64,000 nucleotides of DNA from UBA967 sp044375555 (GCA_044375555.1 JBILML010000010.1:15492-79491); one strand, 5' to 3'; positions 8,158-16,558 are shown, counted from the first letter of the stretch. Notes: generated from the letters alone by a model not told the origin. Program-made: numbers and translations.

Positions 8158-10071
8158 TTAACGAAACACGAGATAAAGCCCGATCACCGAGAGGACGACG
8201 ATCGAGGCGAGGACCTTGTAGTTGCCGAGGCCAGGCCATCCCGGGTGCTTGAGCGCGTCGAGGGGCTTGGGCCAGTAAAGCTGCTGGGCATCCTCGCCCG
8301 CTTGCTTGGGGAAAATCACCATGAGCGCCACTTGCATCGCGACACACGCGACGAACATATAAAAAGCCATCATCATAAATGGCGTTTTAGTTATGAAGAA
8401 AGGCACCCAAGCGAAGGTGTCCGGTTGCCAGGTGTTCAGGGTTTTGAGGGTAAACAGGACAGCTCCAATCACCGAGCCCAGCCACATCGTCCATTTCGCG
8501 CTGGCGGCCGAGGCGGCTGGCAGGAATATGCCGAGCAAGAAAACACAGGTAATCGGAGGGGCCATATGGGCGATGATGTCGTTCAGGCCATTGAAGATGC
8601 TCTCGTAGCGGTCAAGGAGCGGGACGAGGGCGATACCGAGGGCGATCGAGCTGACCGTGGCAATGCGACCCACGATGACGAGTTTTTTGTCCGAGGTCTG
8701 CGGGCGGAAGCGTTTGACCACATCGTAGCTCACCATGGTGGCTATGGAATTCGAGGCACTGGAGAGGTTGCCCATGAGGGCGGCCATGAGCGCGGCGGCG
8801 ATGATGCCCAGCACACCGACAGGCAGGAGTTTTCGGATCATCACGGCATAGACTTCCTTGGATTGCAGCACCGTGACCCCCTCCGGCTTGAGAATCGCAC
8901 CCGAGGCGTCTTTTTCGACCGTCACTCCAGGTCCGAGCACGAGTTCGACGTTGCCAGCGGGGAATGCGATTTTGGAGAGGTCGAGTGACTCATCGGTTTT
9001 CAAGGTGATTGGTGGAATCGAGCCGGCTTGAAGGTTGTCACCGGTGATCGCCACCGTGCGGAGCGTGTCTTCATTCCCGTCGGTTACCAAGTGGGTGACC
9101 CGGGCCTGATAGACCCCATCGATGTTACCCTGCTTGATACTGGTGTAGAGCATGATGCCAGGAACGATGAAAATGAAAACGGGAAGGATTTTCAAAAGCC
9201 CGCAGAAGATCGCCCCCACGCGGGCGTCGTTCTCGCTCTCCGCGCCGAGCACGCGCTGGACGATGGTCTGGTCAGCGCACCAATACCAGATGCCAAGCAC
9301 CGGGTAGCCGAGGAAGATCGCATACCAAGGCATCCCGCTGGCGTCGCCGTGCGGGCGCAGCATGCTCATCATTTGCGAATCTGTGCATCCGGGAGCCAAA
9401 CCGGCTGCGGGCTCCAGCGCGGCCATCATGCCGGCCCACCCACCAGTTTTCATCCAGGCAAACGCCGTCAGAATGAAAGCTCCCACGAGGAGAACGATGG
9501 TCTGGATTGTTTCGGTGATCGCCACCGCGGCGAGACCGCCCGTCACCGTGTAGATGCCGGTAAGGAAGCACATCAGAAAAATACACTCCCATTTTCCAAT
9601 GCCGAAAATGTCGTGAAGGATCAGCCATCCCGCCGCCAGCGGAAACGCGATATGGAAAATAATAGCTGCCAGGATCGAAATAACAGCCAGCCAGTCGCGA
9701 CACTCACGGCAATAGCGGCGCTCCAGAAAATCCGGCAGCGTGGCAACTTTCGATTTGAGATAAAACGGTGCAAAGAAAAAACCGAGCAGGATGAGCGTGA
9801 ATGCGGCCATCCACTCGAAATTCCCGTTCAGCAGACCGGAGTCGTATCCTGATTGGGCGAGACTGATCAGATGAACGCAGGAAATGTTTGTCGCAAAGAG
9901 AGCCAGACCGATCACAGGCCAGCGAAGCGTGTGCGCGGCCATGAAATAATCGCCTGCGACCGTTTCGCCGTGCTTCGCCCCCTGTCGGCGCGCATTCCAA
10001 CCGGCCCAGCAGCCGAGGCCGACAACCGCGATGATGTAAATTACAATAATGGACCAGTCGATCGTTGTCAT
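8158..10071 (-). CDS. SSS-family sodium/sugar symporter
   Basis: A 637-residue sodium:solute symporter with 13-14 predicted membrane segments. Family landmarks are GLALFATNISCVHL, FLERRY, GIYTVTGGLAAVAITE, the WYWCADQTIVQRVLGA segment, and SSASNSIATM for sodium binding. A soluble insertion of about 95 residues (311-405), rich in Asp, Gly and Val, interrupts the loop before the helix containing LLPVGVLGIIAAALMAALM. SglT-type relatives have only about 20 residues there. The gene heads the leftward mutarotase/SDR/fucD operon and is divergent from an AraC regulator, so it is the likely L-fucose (or related deoxysugar) importer. A second permease, rhaT, lies at 1704. Confidence 0.88.
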   Translation of the reverse strand: MTTIDWSIIVIYIIAVVGLGCWAGWNARRQGAKHGETVAGDYFMAAHTLRWPVIGLALFATNISCVHLISLAQSGYDSGLLNGNFEWMAAFTLILLGFFFAPFYLKSKVATLPDFLERRYCRECRDWLAVISILAAIIFHIAFPLAAGWLILHDIFGIGKWECIFLMCFLTGIYTVTGGLAAVAITETIQTIVLLVGAFILTAFAWMKTGGWAGMMAALEPAAGLAPGCTDSQMMSMLRPHGDASGMPWYAIFLGYPVLGIWYWCADQTIVQRVLGAESENDARVGAIFCGLLKILPVFIFIVPGIMLYTSIKQGNIDGVYQARVTHLVTDGNEDTLRTVAITGDNLQAGSIPPITLKTDESLDLSKIAFPAGNVELVLGPGVTVEKDASGAILKPEGVTVLQSKEVYAVMIRKLLPVGVLGIIAAALMAALMGNLSSASNSIATMVSYDVVKRFRPQTSDKKLVIVGRIATVSSIALGIALVPLLDRYESIFNGLNDIIAHMAPPITCVFLLGIFLPAASAASAKWTMWLGSVIGAVLFTLKTLNTWQPDTFAWVPFFITKTPFMMMAFYMFVACVAMQVALMVIFPKQAGEDAQQLYWPKPLDALKHPGWPGLGNYKVLASIVVLSVIGLYLVFR

Positions 10072-10104
10072 GAGAGGGCTTTGTTTGGGGTTTTAGGAGG
10101 TAGA

Positions 10105-10159
10105 ATAGGAACGAAAATTCCTATCGAAACGCCCGGCGCGTTTCTTGCGAATTTATTCG
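10105..10159. promoter_or_regulatory. Cluster of three inverted repeats between symporter and araC genes
   Basis: Three perfect dyads lie side by side in the divergent intergenic region. ATAGGAA/TTCCTAT has 7-base arms and a 6-base gap (10105-10124). GAAACGC/GCGTTTC has 7-base arms and a 5-base gap (10126-10144). CGAAT/ATTCG has 5-base arms and a 2-base gap (10148-10159). They sit 34 bases upstream of the symporter start and 20 bases upstream of the AraC start, which is where operators for divergent control would lie. The regulator that binds them is inferred. Confidence 0.55.
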
Positions 10160-10179
10160 GCGAATGATATTGAACATCC

Positions 10180-11211
10180 ATGCCCAGCCCCTCCGAACCC
10201 ATCTACAGCGAAGAGGGATCGCGCTTTGGCGTAGATTCCTGCGCGCCACAGTTCGCCGCCATGCGCGATGGCAGGATCCGGCTTTGCGCGCTCACAAAAG
10301 GTCACTATCCAGGCATCAAACTGGGTCCCAAGCAACTTCCAGGCATCACCAGCATCGGATACTTCAGCGGCGTGGGAGCGCAGAATTGGGGAACCGAATC
10401 GCACCGCAACGAGGGCTTGGAAATCACATTTCTTGAAACGGGTTCGATGGCGTTTTCGGTGGAGTCGAAGAATTATGAACTTCGTCCGGGACATTTTACC
10501 ACCACGCGCCCCTGGCAGTTGCACAAGCTGGGCGCTCCAGACATCGGCCCTGGAAAGCTCCACTGGCTGATCCTGGATGTGGGCGTGCGAAGGCCCAATC
10601 AGGAGTGGCGCTGGCCGCGTTGGTTGGCCATGACGGATGATGACCGCATCGAATTGAGCAAAAAACTCCGCCACACGGAAAATCCGGTCTGGGATGCCTC
10701 CCCGGCCATCGGCGAAGCATTCCGCAGCCTTGGCGAATGCGCCGCCCGCTGGCCCGCACCCCAACTCGAGTCGCGCATGATCGCGCTGTTGAACCGCCTT
10801 TTTGTCGAGGTTCTCGTTGCACTCGGGGAACAGCAAACCCACCAGAACGAGCACCTGACTTCCCGCCGACGCACCGTGGAACTCTTTTTGCGCGACCTCG
10901 CGGCCAACGCCGCAAGCTCCCGCGAGCTCTGGACACTGCCTCAAATGGCGGCCCAGTGCGGCATGGGAGTCACAGCATTCAGCGCCTGCTGCCGATCACT
11001 CGTGAACGCCGGGGGAATCGACTACCTCAACCAGTGCCGCCTCGAGCACGCCGCGAGGGAAATCCGGGAAAATCCGGAACGCCCGATCACCAGGATCGCC
11101 TTGGATTGCGGGTTCAACTCCAGCCAGTATTTCGCCACGGTCTTCGGCAGGCGCTTCAAAATGACGCCCAGCGCCTACAGAAAGCAGGAATCGCCCGATG
11201 GGCGGCGGTGA
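10180..11211 (+). CDS. AraC/XylS-family transcriptional regulator
   Basis: A 343-residue regulator. The N-terminal 200 residues form an AraC-like cupin sensor (ITFLETGSMAFSVESKN, then YELRPGHFTTTRPWQLHK). The C-terminal 95 residues hold two helix-turn-helix motifs, the first around ELWTLPQMAAQCGMG and the second around RIALDCGFNSSQYFATVFGR, followed by the family signature FKMTPSAYRK. It is transcribed divergently from the sodium/sugar symporter operon. It probably activates that operon and the lactonase operon in response to the sugar or an intermediate. The ATG at 10180 is the only start that keeps the full sensor domain. No shortened HTH or disruption is seen, in contrast to the fragment at 2928. 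Confidence 0.9.
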   Translation: MPSPSEPIYSEEGSRFGVDSCAPQFAAMRDGRIRLCALTKGHYPGIKLGPKQLPGITSIGYFSGVGAQNWGTESHRNEGLEITFLETGSMAFSVESKNYELRPGHFTTTRPWQLHKLGAPDIGPGKLHWLILDVGVRRPNQEWRWPRWLAMTDDDRIELSKKLRHTENPVWDASPAIGEAFRSLGECAARWPAPQLESRMIALLNRLFVEVLVALGEQQTHQNEHLTSRRRTVELFLRDLAANAASSRELWTLPQMAAQCGMGVTAFSACCRSLVNAGGIDYLNQCRLEHAAREIRENPERPITRIALDCGFNSSQYFATVFGRRFKMTPSAYRKQESPDGRR

Positions 11212-11367
11212 TGGTGGAGTTTGGGGGAGTTTTTCGGATCGGTTCGGCGCTGCCAAGCGGCGGCGAGTAGCCCCAAGAGGGAAGCGAAGTTCCTTCGCAA
11301 AAGCGGCATCTTGTTTTTTTATGTCGTGATACAAAAAGCAGCTTGCTTTTGGACTTCTGAATGTAGC

Positions 11368-11380
11368 GCGGGCGTCCCGC
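11368..11380. repeat. Short palindromic hairpin (GCGGG/CCCGC)
   Basis: The bases GCGGGCGTCCCGC form a 5-base-pair stem with a 3-base loop. The core GGGCGTCCCGCC also occurs, inverted, in the larger hairpin at 11699. This suggests two copies of one small REP-like element flanking the same gene-free stretch. Confidence 0.5.
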
Positions 11381-11698
11381 CTGCGTGGGTAAGTCGTTCG
11401 ATGGCAGTCGGGAGGTTTTTTTGGGGTTTTTGGTGCCCGCGAATGACGGAAGATGGCCGCGAATGGAAAACCAAGGTAGGGTCGGATCGCCGAGCGGACC
11501 CAAAATGCAGGCGCGCAGCGCCGCCTGGCGGGAAGAAGGACTCTCACAGGGGCACGGAGGGGAGAAGAAACCGGAGAGCGGAAAGCAGCGGAATTTTGAA
11601 AAAATTTCGAGGGAGGTGTGACATGGCAACCCCGCAGCGTTCGAAAGCCGTTTCGGCTTCCGCTACGGGGGAGTGTCGGGGCTGAGGGTGGATGGTTT

Positions 11699-11715
11699 GT
11701 GGGCGGGACGCCCAC
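11699..11715. repeat. Short palindromic hairpin (GTGGGC/GCCCAC)
   Basis: GTGGGCGGGACGCCCAC forms a 6-base-pair GC stem with a 5-base loop and shares the GGCGGGACGCCC core with the element at 11368. No T-run follows on either strand, so a terminator is less likely than a dispersed intergenic repeat. Confidence 0.5.
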
Positions 11716-11835
11716 ACTCCTTGAAGGGGCGGTTTTTTACAACTCGCGGGCGAAGGCTTCGAGGTCTGCGCAGCGGATGGCCGCGGAACCTGTCAGAAAG
11801 TTTGTGATTGGGTCAAAAACTGAAAGGACAGGAAA

Positions 11836-12110
11836 ATGACTAAAACAACGGAGACAAAAAAGAGAAGTGCAGATGAGATCATCGACATGATCTTGGAGGA
11901 TTACGGGACGAGTCGAGAGGTGGTCCTGGGAGAGAAAGGGCTTTGAGGGATGCTCAAGAAGCAACTGGTGGAGCGGGCGTTGGCGGGGGAGTTGACGCAT
12001 CATTTGGGCTACCGTGCCGGGGAGAAGCCCGAGGGAGCGGAAAACCAGCGAAACGGCTACAGCAAAAAAACGGTGATCGGGGAGGAAGGGTTTATGGAAA
12101 TCGCTGTGAC
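11836..12110 (+). pseudogene. IS256/Mutator-family transposase remnant (N-terminal part only)
   Basis: From the ATG at 11836 the frame reads a Lys/Thr-rich start and EIIDMILEDYGTSREVVLGEKGL. It then has an in-frame TGA (11944-11946) and continues in the same frame with the IS256-family signature LKKQLVERALAGELTHHLGYR, a NQRNGYSKKTV segment and GFMEIAV. Similarity stops near 12110, where the text turns AT-rich and unrelated. A complete IS256 transposase has about 400 residues with a DDE triad, and none of the catalytic region is present. It is a dead fragment with both a nonsense codon and a 3' deletion. Confidence 0.85.
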
Positions 12111-12507
12111 GAAATATATACTGTTAGCCATTCTGCACAAGTAGTTTAAATTGCCAGGAAGCCTCCACAGAACTCTGCAGATTTTGAGCGTTCATCCGTT
12201 CGAGAAGATTGCTTTGCATGAAATGCTTATGAAAAATGATTTCAGGAAACCTGGTGGAGGAGATTTTAATCAAATGGAGTTGTTTGACTTATAACTGGAC
12301 ACTAGTGATTTTTTTACTAGAGATCCCGATTTCGGCTTTGTCCTCAACAGCATTTCATCAAGAAATGTCCTTTTGGAACAAGGCACTCCACCTTCTCCCC
12401 CTCGTGGCAGCAAAGTCACCATGCCCAGAGCATTTTTGCCTTGCGCAACTTGATGCAAAAATCGCATTGGCAGGGCTTGGAATTTCTGGCAGGTATTTTC
12501 CGCCCTC
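12111..12507. other. Non-coding region upstream of the porin gene
   Basis: About 400 bases of noticeably lower GC than the surroundings, with no credible gene. It includes a small hairpin (CTAGT/ACTAG around 12302-12320, loop containing a T-run). The last 60 bases before the porin ATG probably contain its promoter, but no clear -35/-10 pair stands out. The composition change at about 12110 coincides with the end of transposase similarity. Confidence 0.5.
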
Positions 12508-13965
12508 ATGAAAAATATCCTCCTCCCTCTCGCAGTCCTTGTTTCCACATCGATCGCTGTTTTAGCCCAAGACTCGGGCGACATCCCTGGCACGCCGCTT
12601 GGCTACCAGGCCGATCAAGACGAGATGTTTGGCTATTCGCGATTTTGGTCCTACTACAATCCTTACCCATCCAATTACATTGGCTCGCGGGATTGGTGGG
12701 GCGGCAATTCCCTGACTGGCGATTGGTGGGGCGTCAGGAACTACCTCGATGATTCGGGGTTTGAGATTTCCGCTACCTACACCAACAACATCGCTGGCAA
12801 TCCGGTCGGCGGCATGAGCCAAGGCTTCACCTACACGGACAACACCAGTTTTGGCGCTCAACTAGACTTTGAAAAACTCCTCGGCTGGCATGGGGCCACG
12901 CTCACGATCAGCGCCCTCGACCGCAATGGCTCGAATCTCTCGGCGCAAAACATCGGGAATCAATTCACCGTTCAGCAGGTTTATGGCGGTCAGACGATCG
13001 CTTTTTACGCGCTCGTGCTGGAGCAAAAACTCCTCGAGGACCGACTCGGCATCAAGATCGGCCGATTCAGCGCGGGCGATGACTTCGCCTCCTCGCCACT
13101 CTACTGGCTCTACATGAACAACGGCATCGACGGAAACCCCCAGTCCCTCCCCGTGAACACCGCTTTCTCGACCTACCCGAATGCCGTCTGGGGCGCTCGC
13201 CTTCGCGTGGATCCTACGCCGGAATGGTTCGCCATGGCCGGCATTTACCAGGCCACGCAGATCGATCTCTACGAGGGCCACGGGCTGAATTGGAGCATGA
13301 ACAACTCCGATGGCGTCACGATGGTGGGCCAGGTCGGGTGGACTCCCGAGTTTTTCAAAAAACCCGTCGCCACCTCGAAGGCTCCGTCGGATGGCAAATC
13401 GGCGGTCTCCCGCAAGTCGCTCTCCGAGGGCAAAACCTTCAAGGAGCCCGTGGACTCCGAGATGCGCGGTCTGCCCGGCCACTACTGGTTCGGCATGTAT
13501 TTTTCGCCTTGGGATTACGCGCAGTTCGGCTCGAACGAAACAGCGATCAACTCCTACGGCTTCTACTGGCACGCGGACCAAATGATCTGGCAGGAGACGC
13601 CTGGCAGCGATCAAGGCCTCACGCTGTGGAGTGCGTTCGTGCTCTCGCCGCAGCAGAACATTTCGAAGCTCCCCTTCCAAGCAAACGTCGGCATCGTCTA
13701 TCGCGGTCTGGTCCCCACCCGCAATCAAGACATCACCATGCTCGGTATGGCCTATGGAAATTTCAGCGACGACTATGCGGACACGGTCTCCCAGACCGGC
13801 GCCGGCTCGCCCAGCTATGAACTCGCCCTCGAAGCCGGCTACCGAATCCAGATCACGAAATTCGCGTATGTGCAGCCCAATCTCCAGTGGATCATCAATC
13901 CCGGCGGCACGGGAAATATCCCAAACGCCCTCGTGCTCGGCGCTCAGATGAGCGTCAGTTTCTGA
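12508..13965 (+). CDS. OprB-like carbohydrate-selective porin
   Basis: A 485-residue outer-membrane protein with a cleavable signal (MKNILLPLAVLVSTSIAVLAQ). OprB-type landmarks are LTGDWWGVRNYLDDSGFEIS, LTISALDRNGSNLS, a QVYGG-like segment, LEDRLGIKIGRFSAGDDFA, GGLPGHYWFG-type text in the second half, and a C-terminal strand ending in Phe (MSVSF). OprB proteins form 16-stranded sugar-permeable pores. The stop overlaps the next start as TGATG, so the porin is coupled to the exported protein at 13965. It could feed sugars released outside the cell to the catabolic genes upstream, although the IS remnant separates them. Confidence 0.88.
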   Translation: MKNILLPLAVLVSTSIAVLAQDSGDIPGTPLGYQADQDEMFGYSRFWSYYNPYPSNYIGSRDWWGGNSLTGDWWGVRNYLDDSGFEISATYTNNIAGNPVGGMSQGFTYTDNTSFGAQLDFEKLLGWHGATLTISALDRNGSNLSAQNIGNQFTVQQVYGGQTIAFYALVLEQKLLEDRLGIKIGRFSAGDDFASSPLYWLYMNNGIDGNPQSLPVNTAFSTYPNAVWGARLRVDPTPEWFAMAGIYQATQIDLYEGHGLNWSMNNSDGVTMVGQVGWTPEFFKKPVATSKAPSDGKSAVSRKSLSEGKTFKEPVDSEMRGLPGHYWFGMYFSPWDYAQFGSNETAINSYGFYWHADQMIWQETPGSDQGLTLWSAFVLSPQQNISKLPFQANVGIVYRGLVPTRNQDITMLGMAYGNFSDDYADTVSQTGAGSPSYELALEAGYRIQITKFAYVQPNLQWIINPGGTGNIPNALVLGAQMSVSF

Positions 13966-14681
13966 TGCGGCTTGCGACCGCGGCGGTCGTTCTCCTGCTG
14001 ACCTTCCCGCTCCATGCGGAAGAAGAAAAATCCGATGCCGCCGAGTTTCTTGGTTGGCTTCTGGAAAGCAAACGCGACCTCCAGGGCATCGATTTCAGCG
14101 AAGTGCTTGCCGTCACCAGTGGCAAAAAAATCATCCCGGTCAACTCAGCCGGCGATAAGCCGTGGCTCGATAAACTCTCCGCGATCCTGGACCGCACGCT
14201 CGCCAAACTCAACGACCCCGCCCACCCGATCCACGCGGCGGGACGTATCAACGAGGCCAGCCGTTTCATAGAAGACGAGCTCATGGCGCAATGTGCGGCC
14301 GAGAAAGGCTGGGCTTGCGGCATCCCGAAAACCTCCACCGGCGAGGAACAGCGCAGCGGTTATCCCGACCTGAGGCTCGTTCTTGAGGATGGATCGATCG
14401 TTTATCTCGATCCCAAGCTCCACGCCGCTGACTCACGCGAAAGCAGCCTGAGGACTTTTTACTACGAACCGAAAACCACCACCGGAAAAGTCCACGACGA
14501 CGCCCGACACCTCCTCGTCGGCGTGAGCCACAACCAAGGCCAAGGCGGCCAACTCCGGTTCGAGGGCTGGGAGTTGGTGGATGTCTCTAAAATCAAAGTC
14601 CGCTTGAAAGCCGAGTTCCAAGCCTCGAACCGTGACTTGTATCGCGAGGAATCTGTCGTTCTTCAAAGCACGCCGAAGTAG
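13965..14681 (+). CDS. Exported protein with PD-(D/E)xK-like motif, function unknown
   Basis: A 238-residue protein. The start at 13965 overlaps the porin stop (TGATG) and gives a good signal peptide (MRLATAAVVLLLTFPLHA, cleavage about residue 18). The middle contains Glu-rich helices and then GYPDLRLVLEDGSIVYLDPKL, with Pro134-Asp135 and Asp149-x-Lys151. That matches the spacing of the PD...(D/E)xK nuclease core, and a downstream RHLLVGVSHN strand is compatible with that fold. I do not recognise the family by name. An exported nuclease or a fold-sharing non-enzyme are both possible. A longer frame starting at 13887 inside the porin is rejected because it would bury the signal. Confidence 0.7.
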   Translation: MRLATAAVVLLLTFPLHAEEEKSDAAEFLGWLLESKRDLQGIDFSEVLAVTSGKKIIPVNSAGDKPWLDKLSAILDRTLAKLNDPAHPIHAAGRINEASRFIEDELMAQCAAEKGWACGIPKTSTGEEQRSGYPDLRLVLEDGSIVYLDPKLHAADSRESSLRTFYYEPKTTTGKVHDDARHLLVGVSHNQGQGGQLRFEGWELVDVSKIKVRLKAEFQASNRDLYREESVVLQSTPK

Positions 14682-14684
14682 CCC

Positions 14685-15302
14685 ATGCCACCTCTTCGCT
14701 GCCAAATCCTCCCTTCTTTCGATCCCGAAAATCGCGATTCCCTTCTCGCGGCATTCGCGGGAATTTCGCCGATTGAAATGGGGCAGGCGTGGTTGGCGGC
14801 ACCCGAGCCGGATTTCCTCGCTGCCGAGGTGCGCGTGGGGCGCCGGGGAAACTCGCTGATCGTTTCGGCCACGATGCCTGATCTGGATATTTTCACCAAG
14901 ACGACCAATGCGAATCAGAGGACTTGGGAACTCGGCGATGTGTTCGAAATGTTTTTGAAACCCGAGGGCGATGATTTCTACCGCGAACTCCACATCACCC
15001 CTGCGAACACCCGCACTCAGCTTGCAATCGCGGCCGAGGGTGCCACGGGAGAGTTTTTGCCCGATGGGATTTTTGCGAGCCATGTCTGGATCGAATCCGG
15101 CCACTGGCAAGTTTTCGCCGCGATCCCTTCGGAAGTCGTCACAGGCCGGGAGGAGATTTCGCCGGGTGAGAAATGGCGTTTTTCCTTTTGCCGATACGAT
15201 GCGTTTCAAGACGGCCGCCAGCCGATCCTTTCCTCCACCTCGCCCCACCCTGTGCCGAAGTTCCACCGCCCCGCCGAATGGGGCGTGATGGTTTTCGACT
15301 AG
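14685..15302 (+). CDS. CBM9-like (DOMON-type) carbohydrate-binding protein
   Basis: A 205-residue protein with no signal peptide. It resembles the family-9 carbohydrate-binding-module-like domain: WELGDVFEMFLKP, FYRELHITPANTRTQLAI, a VWIESGHWQVFAAIP strand, GEKWRFSFCRYD, and a C-terminal HRPAEWGVMVF. Stand-alone copies are common in polysaccharide-degrading bacteria and may bind sugars. It starts three bases after the PD...DxK gene, so the porin, the exported protein and this gene form one unit. Its stop shares a CTAG palindrome with the convergent murA stop. The lack of an export signal is odd for a carbohydrate-binding partner of a porin. Confidence 0.75.
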   Translation: MPPLRCQILPSFDPENRDSLLAAFAGISPIEMGQAWLAAPEPDFLAAEVRVGRRGNSLIVSATMPDLDIFTKTTNANQRTWELGDVFEMFLKPEGDDFYRELHITPANTRTQLAIAAEGATGEFLPDGIFASHVWIESGHWQVFAAIPSEVVTGREEISPGEKWRFSFCRYDAFQDGRQPILSSTSPHPVPKFHRPAEWGVMVFD

Positions 15303-16558
15303 GCCTTGACCCGTTCGATCTCGGCACCGAGTTCGTTCAGTTTTTCGTCGATCGATTCGTAGCCGCGGTCGATGTGGTAAACGCGGTTCACTTCCGTGAT
15401 GCCATCGGCTTGGAGACCGGCAAGAACCAGCGCGGCGGAGGCGCGGAGGTCACTCGCCATAACCGGCGCACCACCGAGTTGAGACACCCCTTTGATCACC
15501 GCCGTGCCGCCTTGAAGCTCGATATCGGCCCCCATGCGTTTCATCTCCGCCACATGCATGAAGCGGTGCGGAAAAACATGGTCGCTCACCACGCTGATCC
15601 CCTCGGTCGTGGCCATCAACGCGCACATCTGCGCCTGCATATCGGTCGGAAAACCCGGATAGGGAACAGCGTCAATTTTCAAAGCGACCCGCTTGGAGCC
15701 TGGCCGGATCGTCACCTGGCTGCCATTGGAGAGGATTTCGAAACCGGCCTTCGACAACAAACCCGTGACCGATTCCAAGTGAGCGGGGATCACCCGCGAG
15801 ACGGTCACCTCGTCACCCGAAATCGCGCCAGCGGCCAGAAAGGTTCCCGCCTCGATACGGTCGGGGATGACCTCGTGCTCAGCGCCATGCAGTTCCTTCA
15901 CTCCTTCAATAGTGATACTCCGCGTGCCGGCGCCTTCGATTTTAGCGCCCATCGCGATCAGAAAATTTGCCAAGTCCACGACCTCGGGCTCTTCGGCCGC
16001 GCCATCGATCACTGTGACTCCCTCAGCCAAAACCGCCGCCATCATCACATTTCCAGTTCCCAGAACGGTGGAGCCGAAATTGCTGCGGAGCGAAATCCTC
16101 GCGCCCTTCAAATGCGGAGCGAGAACCTTCACATTGCCGCCGGAAACTTTCACCGCCGCGCCCAGGGCCTCGAACCCGCGCAGGTGCAGATCGATCGGCC
16201 GGTCGCCGATCACGCATCCGCCAGGCAGCGAGACGGTCGCCTCATGCTCGCGCCCGAGAAGCGGCCCCAAAATGCAAACCGAAGCCCGCATTTTGCGAAC
16301 GATGTCATACGGCGCATGGGTCAGAATTTTCTCGGCGCGAATCTGAACCGTTCCACTCGCACGCTCCACCTCGCAGCCCAGCTCACTCAGGATGGTGAGC
16401 ATGTAGTGGATGTCGCTCAGATCGGGAACGCGGGAAATCGTGCAAGGCTCCTTGGTCAAAAGAGTCGCTGCGAGAATCGGGAGGGCCGAATTTTTTGAAC
16501 CGCTAATTTTTACGGAGCCCCTTAAGCGGCGCCCGCCGTGAACCAATATTTTATCCAT
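15299..16558 (-). CDS. murA: UDP-N-acetylglucosamine 1-carboxyvinyltransferase
   Basis: A 419-residue enolpyruvyl transferase that catalyses the first committed step of peptidoglycan synthesis, transfer of enolpyruvate from PEP to UDP-GlcNAc. It has Lys22 in GSKNSALP and the active-site Cys115 in LPGGCVIGDRP, the residue alkylated by fosfomycin. It also has the AREPE-type segment (EEPEVVDLANFL), FPTDMQAQ, RFMHVAEMKRMGA and a C-terminal HIDRGYESID. The frame is open further upstream to 16834, but the ATG at 16558 matches the family N-terminus (MDKILVHGG). It is convergent with the CBM9-like gene. Confidence 0.96.
   Translation of the reverse strand: MDKILVHGGRRLRGSVKISGSKNSALPILAATLLTKEPCTISRVPDLSDIHYMLTILSELGCEVERASGTVQIRAEKILTHAPYDIVRKMRASVCILGPLLGREHEATVSLPGGCVIGDRPIDLHLRGFEALGAAVKVSGGNVKVLAPHLKGARISLRSNFGSTVLGTGNVMMAAVLAEGVTVIDGAAEEPEVVDLANFLIAMGAKIEGAGTRSITIEGVKELHGAEHEVIPDRIEAGTFLAAGAISGDEVTVSRVIPAHLESVTGLLSKAGFEILSNGSQVTIRPGSKRVALKIDAVPYPGFPTDMQAQMCALMATTEGISVVSDHVFPHRFMHVAEMKRMGADIELQGGTAVIKGVSQLGGAPVMASDLRASAALVLAGLQADGITEVNRVYHIDRGYESIDEKLNELGAEIERVKA

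Larger units (their letters stand above)
11212..11835. other. Gene-free accessory stretch with hairpin repeats
   Basis: No credible coding frame on either strand. The stretch carries several short GC-rich hairpins, listed separately, including one at 11645-11659 (AAGCCG/CGGCTT). It also has runs of Ts and As around 11311-11345 and purine-rich text without coding periodicity. It leads directly into the transposase remnant, so it looks like decayed mobile-element or repeat territory. Confidence 0.6.

Noticed and set aside
11944..11946. In-frame TGA as possible selenocysteine codon
   Set aside because: The host gene is a truncated transposase without a catalytic domain, so a nonsense mutation is simpler.
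12470..12500. Possible sigma-54 promoter (TGGCAG...TTGG)
   Set aside because: The spacing between the GG and GC elements does not fit the -24/-12 rule.
12236..12511. 91-codon + frame before the porin
   Set aside because: No family resemblance, no plausible start context, and it ends inside the porin start.
15299..15302. Shared CTAG of the convergent murA and CBM9-like stops
   Set aside because: A compact arrangement of two stop codons in a palindrome, with no sign of regulation.
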